In this document: piece by piece, positions 58,673-64,000 of the stretch | Numbering within the stretch: position 1 is the first letter of the stretch | How the letters are laid out: the number at the start of each line of letters is the position of its first letter | Source: Gnetum montanum | Taxonomy: Eukaryota; Streptophyta; Gnetopsida; Gnetales; Gnetaceae | DNA length: 64,000 bases | Reading direction: 5' to 3' | Assembly (NCBI GenBank): GCA_015680685.1 | Contig: MNCI01023951.1 | Location: 126,001 to 190,000 of the forward strand | The notes under the pieces: generated by a model | Told to the model about the DNA's origin: nothing | The model's input: only the letters and a program-made list of their open reading frames with translations | Databases searched by the model: none | Translations under genes and position numbers: made by a program

Positions 58673-59640
58673 TGATGAGTGGTGAGGTATCGCTACACTC
58701 AACTATATGAATATGAGCATTCACACACAATCCGGTCAAACTTTGTAGACAGACTAGTTGTGGTATTTAGATTGTTACACGTTGATTGCAATTCACTATC
58801 TTCTCCCTTGGACTAGTATTTTCTTTATCATGTATGGTTTAGACCAGAGTGAGATGTATGATGTGGTCCTAACTAGTGCTACTCCTAGGGATAATCAAAA
58901 TAACTTTGTTTAATCTAATAGGGAATGCATTAAGAAAGTCTAAGATATCAAAAGTTTGATGGGAATTCATCCCTTAATCATCCATACACATCTTGGACCT
59001 CGTGTACTACTGCTGGGATTACCAAGCACATGTCCTAGGTACGCTACTAGGATACCAAGTAGTCACACTTAAATGCTCGTGATTAAGTCATACTAATTCC
59101 ACATTAATAGCATGAAATGTAAATGTCAAGAAAGTAAATATTAACGAAAGAAAATAGTAAACAAAAATTAAAGCAGTTAAGAGTTAAGTGGATGCTGCAA
59201 TGATGAAGTAATCTCGATCTTTATTGTCTATCATGTGCATATCCAAGTACATCACACTTGAATAAAGGTATCGTACAATTACAATCATTACACTATGGGC
59301 ATGCACTAGGGAAAGGGTTGAGAAGAACTAAAAAATGACAAAAAGACTCTACTCTAACCCTAACTGGCTCCTTTTTCTATGCATCCAAATGTGGTATTTA
59401 TAGGCTTACATAGGAACCATGATATCGCGTATCCGATATCATTAGCTAGGTCAAGATATTGCATACCAGATATCAAGGGTCTGATATTGAGGGTCCAATA
59501 CCAAGGGTCTGGTATCAAGGGTCTAATATCAGCACCTTGTTAACAAGGGTTCGATATCAGCACCTAGTTAACAAGGGTTCGATATCAGCACCTAGTTAAC
59601 AAGGGTCCAATATCAATACCTGAAAAACCATGATTCATCA
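58673..59640 (-). repeat. 5' LTR of E4
   Basis: 968 bp, TGATGAG to ATTCATCA. U3 (59415-59640) carries GATATC words and three clear 28-bp units GTTAACAAGGGTTCGATATC, fewer than the 3' LTR. TATAAATA on the minus strand at 59395-59402. Confidence 0.87.
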
Positions 59641-60218
59641 CTAACTAACTAATCTCTAACTAGTAGTAACATAAGCATCTAGTCCCACTTTCTATACATG
59701 TCTTGAACCTACATTTCCATTGCTATGTTAGCAACCACTACACCACTAGGTGCACCAAATAATAATGCTACTGGGATTACCATGTAGTTGTGTGCTACGC
59801 TTGAAGTAGTCGTACTTATGTAATTAATCTACCTAGATTATCTTGCTTAATTAATAGAAAACATTGAATAAATAATTTAGAATATTAAATGTATTAATGA
59901 AATATTTAACCTATCTAGAATGTTTCAAGGTGTATCAAGAAGTTTATCTTTATTACTACACACACTGTCATGCTTAGGTACAACAGTGCTCAAATAAAGA
60001 TCCATACACTTAATGACTTCTAATGTGGGCACTTGGGAAAATTTTCTAACTTTTCAACGGAAAAAATAAAATATATTTGCTACACTATGACTAATTAATG
60101 TCATAAATTTGGTTTCTAAGCATGTATTTATAAGTAAAATGGGCCATGCATCAATGGGCTTGCGTCGATGGGGCCTAGTCAATGAGGCCTTGTTGATGTA
60201 GCCAACCACAAATCATCA
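59641..60218 (-). repeat. E5 3' LTR, right part
   Basis: Resumes after E4 with CTAAC (59641-59645, E4's duplication) and ends AAATCATCA at 60218. U3 (60150-60205) has CCATCGACGC/CATTGA words like element A. TATAAATA on the minus strand at 60125-60132. Confidence 0.78.
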
Positions 60219-60449
60219 TATTCCCATGACTAAATAAAAACTCATCTATGAGTTTATTTATAAAATTTGAAAGCTATGGAATTATTAATTGACTCTAGAC
60301 TCAACAAATTAATTGACAATACTGAGTGCTGAAGTGTATGAATCAACACATTACAAAAATTGTGATGTTTATGACACAAAATTAAACACCATGACATGAC
60401 TTTGAAAAAGTGGATGGCATGTCCTATAATGACATGAGGTTAGTTGGAA

Positions 60450-63250
60450 AGATCAAAGAGTCTTAGGTGGTGGAGATTATTGAGGCTTTGAAGGACCTTC
60501 ACTAGCTTCAAGCATGTGCGGTTGAGGCAATTGCAGCTATCCTACTACTGTTGTAACTTCTAGTAGGAGGTGAAAATAATCTAATAATGCTTTCATTTTC
60601 TCCTCCTTACTTCTAGAATCATGCGCCATCCATGTATATTTATCAATGTGGGTCAGAATGGGAACATCACAAGGATAGGGAATCATTGGGAATAACTCCT
60701 TTGCATTGATGAACTAGGTAGTGAATTGTTTGTGTTTGATGTAAAATTCTCTAACTACATGTTTTAGCACCTGGTAATCATTCATTTTCTTGGCCAAGTT
60801 CTTGATAGTTGATCATTGATCCATGAATTGTCCCCTAAGAACGTCAATTTCGGCATTTGCTATCTCAAGCTTTTTCTTGGTGTCCTTATAGTGCTTGAAC
60901 TAGGCCTCGTACAGCAAGTATGAGCTAGCCACTTATTTTTCTAATTCTAACCATGGTCATCCAAAAATCAACATCACCAAGTTTGCATAGCGGAGCTTGG
61001 CTAGTTCCATGCATTCTGTCATTTCTTCAATCTACAACTCCTTCAGGCAGATCTCTACTTTGTTATAGGCATAAATCCCATCCATGATGGGCTGCCACAC
61101 TTCTCTTCTTTAGTAGAGTTAATAGAGGGCTTCCTTTACTTTTTCCTTAGCCATTTGAATATTTTTTTCATTTACCTCCTTCTACAAGCCAACCTAGTCT
61201 CTATAGTGATTTTTAACTCTTTCAAACTTGAGATCCTCATTTTTCTAGGCAATGATCTCAATGGTAGACTTCTAGTATAAGGCTTGGAATTTCTTCATAG
61301 ATAGATTTTGATTCTCTATAGCTAATTTACTCAACTCAGTATTTACCCTAGAGAGATGCTCCTACTATTGATGAATTAATTCTTACATTTGTTGCTTCTA
61401 TGTATCAACATTACATAGGCAATGATTTTCTGTGGTCAATGATTCATTTTCCTAGTGCATGTAATCCAAGTTCTTTTGTACCAAGTAAGTTTTCTTTCTA
61501 CTATAGATTGGTTGAAGATGGACGTCACTATTTCCTCCTCATCTTGTTTTAGTCATTCTTGAAGCTATTAAAAAGCTTTATCTCTAATTGTTGCTAGGCT
61601 GAGGAGCGTCACATTAGAAAAATGGGCACATAGTTTAGCAACTTCCATAGCCAAGCATTGGTTTGGTGCTTGGGCCATTTCAAGTTGCCCTTCCAAGATG
61701 ATACACTTGCCCTTTGCTTCCAGTAACTTCGATTGGGTTGCAATGATGTTGTCCAAAAAATCGAAGATATCCAAAATTAGTTGCTCAGTCCCTACCAATC
61801 GCTCCAAAAATTCTTCATGTTGGGCTACATTTAATCTTTTCTTGACCATTCCTATGAATGCTTACACATCTTGAAATGAGAATATTTCTGGTACAAATGT
61901 TGCAAGTGCATTAAGTGCTTTAGTGATTTGGTCAGCAACTACTTCAGTAGCAATCTCCTGCCCTTGGTGTTGCATCACTAGTACAGTTGCCTCCTCTCCT
62001 TCTTCCAAATGCACTAAAAAAAAGTAGCATTCCTAAAGATTTTGGGGAATAAATGGTGTTGAGATAAAGACATTTTCACCTCTTGGGCACTGAGATCTAA
62101 CCTTGTAGGCAACTACATTTGTTGGGTAGAGACTATCATGCCACCTCTTTCCATCTAGTTAATTTTTTGAGCCACCTCATTAAGATGACTCGTCGTAGGT
62201 CAATATATAGATGGATCTTTGCCACTCATTCCTACATGCTAGTCTTGTGCACACAAGATCTATTTTCAAATTTTGCATAAGTGCTCAATGGCTATGAGGG
62301 CCTCTAACATTGTTTCTTGAGTAGGTGGTGGAGGTGGTGGCTATTACTTCTCTTCTTTAGTCATTGTAGGTATCTTGTCCTTCATTATTTCAGATCATGA
62401 AGCCAATGGAGCATGCTTGATCATGTCATTTACATAGCAAATGATCCCTACCCATTTGCAAAGTTTCTATATGAGGCATGGAAAAGGCAAGGTTTTCCTT
62501 CCACATTCATCTTTTTAAAGTGCTTCTAGATCTCAAAATAGATTAGTTGTGAAAATTTTGCTATAAATCTCTTACTTAGAGCGATGCATGCTAGGGTAGA
62601 AAAGGTAGTCACCTTGTTGGGCCTCACCATTGGATTAAGGTGATAGGCTCCAATTTTAAAGTATATGCATTCCACCAGTGTGAGCATGATGAACTCCCTA
62701 CATTTGACCCTATAACACTATTGGATCCACTCATTTTTAGCCTTAAGGTCATCTTGTGTTGATAGCTTTGCCAGTTGTGTCCTAGTATCATGCAACCCCA
62801 ATGCCTATGCAATAGCTTTAATAGAGTAAGACACTTGAATATCCTTAATTTTCACTATGGAGCCTACCTTTATCATTCCAAAAGAGGTGCATTTCTCTCA
62901 TGTACCACTTCCCACTAGAAGTGATGACTGGCCACATGGGAGAAGTTTGCAATTATGTTTTCACCTCTACTAGAGCATGTTTTAGAAATGGTCCAAAGTT
63001 TAGTTCTTGGAGAACTAAGCGTTGGATATCACAGGGCCTAATGATGTCAAGGCAGGCTTATGTTAGTATGACTTCAAGCCTTAGTATGGGTCCCGATGCT
63101 TCCCCTCATTGTGATTGTTCTAATGAAACTTCTTCTTTAGGAATTTGTCGAATAGATTCCACTTTGGACTCCTCTCAAAGAGGTTCCATTGCATGAGTTG
63201 CCTCTGGTGGATCCTAAGCTTATTCTTATTGGACCTTTCTAGTTATAGGC
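60450..63250 (-). pseudogene. E5 coding remnant: putative plant transposon protein-like part plus coiled coils
   Basis: The minus strand, read with stops ignored, gives GSIVKIKDIQVSYSIKAIA, then QLAKLSTQDDLKAKNEWIQ, CREFIMLTLVECIYFKIGAYHLNP, STLACIALSKRFIAKFSQL and FEIxKHFKKMNVEGKPCLF (63000-62450). This aligns with the + strand remnant at 19100-19580. Further on come GEEATVLVMQHQGQE and VVADQITKALNALATFVPEI (matching 19990-20130). The only long open piece, 61568-61849 (93 codons), is coiled-coil-like (EEFLERLVGTEQLILDIFDF, KLLEAKGKCIILEGQLEMAQ). The protein would be long and largely helical. Its role in the element is unknown. Confidence 0.45.
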
Positions 63251-64000
63251 CATTTATCCCTTAGTTGAGATGGTTCTTCCTCTTGTGGTCATTTTAGTCT
63301 TGGTTCCATTTATAATCACAACATGATCATAGGTTAGCAATTATTCTGTAACATGGAACAATTTGGATACCTTATCTCCTTAGGATAGTTACACTTGGCT
63401 AAGTTGTAATTATGGCTAATTTAATCAATTTTAATCAATATTTTATTTATGTTTTAATGTTAATAAGTCATTCTAGACAATGTTGGAATGATTAACTTTC
63501 AAAATTTGCTGGTTTCATATCATTGTAGTCATTAACCCTTTGGGGGAGTTAGAAAAATTTTTAGAAACTTTCATCAAAAACCTTAAGGTTACAAATCCCA
63601 CAATGAAGAGCCTACCTCTAGTAGCTATAGTATCAAAGAACAAAGTAATCTTAAAAAATGATTGGGATATTATGACCTTTGGAAGGTTTTCAACTCTAAA
63701 AAATGGCAAAAACTCCCCTCATGTTATGAATCAAATAACAAAAAATTTCAAAGTATATGGTGGTATTTATAGGATTTTTGGCATGTGTCAATAATTTTTG
63801 CTATGTCTACTAGGCCTAGTTAACACAGTTGTTAACCATTGTAGATTTCCATTGACTTTGGTCAAACTTCCAAAATACAAGGAGTTTTTAAGTGAAATTG
63901 GGATCAAATGGAAACCCAAAAAGTCACGAACATGATGAAAATAGTAGAAGAGGATATTGTAGTTCAAAAAAAATTAAGAAAGTTAAGAAAATAGTATAGA
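63251..64000. other. Right edge, no gene recognised
   Basis: A + strand frame of 84 codons (63540-63794) and its minus shadow have no motif. Upstream flank of E5's coding remnant. Confidence 0.4.

Larger units (their letters stand above)
46601..59640 (-). mobile_element. E4: gag-only LTR retrotransposon, itself split by E3
   Basis: Termini TGATGAG (46601) and ATTCATCA (59640), CTAAC duplications, inserted in E5's LTR. Its 5' LTR is 58673-59640, its 3' LTR 46601-46900 plus 53864-54577. Internal DNA without E3 is only about 4.1 kb and contains a gag remnant but no protease, RT or integrase. The primer site is 58653-58672 and the polypurine tract 54580-54590. Confidence 0.87.
60219..64000 (-). 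mobile_element. E5: internal region, 5' part outside the window
   Basis: Directly right of the 3' LTR the minus strand has AGTCATGGGAAT, a weakened polypurine tract, so the element extends rightwards. The LTR is of element A's type, yet no RT or integrase lies in the 3.8 kb present. Instead there is a long broken coding region. Confidence 0.6.

Overview
This window looks like nuclear DNA of a seed plant or fern with a large, repeat-rich genome. It is AT-rich, carries plant-type LTR retrotransposons stacked inside one another and an endogenous plant pararetrovirus fragment, and has no bacterial-style gene packing, rRNA or tRNA genes. The mix recalls gymnosperms, but the sequence does not fix the species. 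No intact host gene is visible. One short exon-like island at about 35.2-35.4 kb is the only candidate for host coding sequence.

Layout. 1-2650: end of an endogenous caulimovirid (RNase H end of pol, a broken downstream ORF, TATA box, poly(A) signal, tRNA-Met primer site) running straight into the next genome start with its movement protein gene, so a head-to-tail or permuted viral copy. 2690-7300: the 3' half of a Tat-like Ty3/gypsy element (second RNase H, integrase, 3' UTR with a degenerate motif array). 7975-8740: a Ty3/gypsy RT remnant cut by 'element A' (8741 to about 18100, + strand), an Athila-like element with LTR, tRNA-Asp-type primer site, gag, protease, RT, RNase H and integrase, all decayed. 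18600-20435: + strand remnant resembling the putative plant transposon protein family. 20436-31300: minus-strand Reina-like chromovirus remnant carrying E1 as an insertion, with a solo LTR just beyond it (31316-32139). 32145-38700: AT-rich land with a motif cluster, a 98-bp tandem array, the exon-like island and an unrecognised coding remnant. 38701-45858: E2. 46321-64000: a three-level nest in which E3 sits in the LTR of E4, which sits in the LTR of E5.

How the parts relate. E1, E2 and E3 are complete LTR elements (LTR pairs, TGATG/CATCA ends, perfect 5-bp target duplications TACTT, GCTTT, CATCC) that encode only Gag and a retropepsin-like protease. RT, RNase H and integrase are absent. E4 (duplication CTAAC) has only a gag remnant. 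They share primer site, Gag layout, 3' UTR blocks and LTR ends with element A, so they look like TR-GAG-type non-autonomous elements that would need enzymes from an element-A-like partner. Three features stand out: a polypurine-tract core AGTCATGGGGG found at up to four conserved places per element, LTR U3 arrays of palindromic words (GATATC in one LTR group, CCATCGATGG-like in the other) just upstream of TATA, and loss of the second Cys of the Gag zinc knuckle in all the non-autonomous copies. All boundaries were read by eye; family names rest on motif recognition without database searches.
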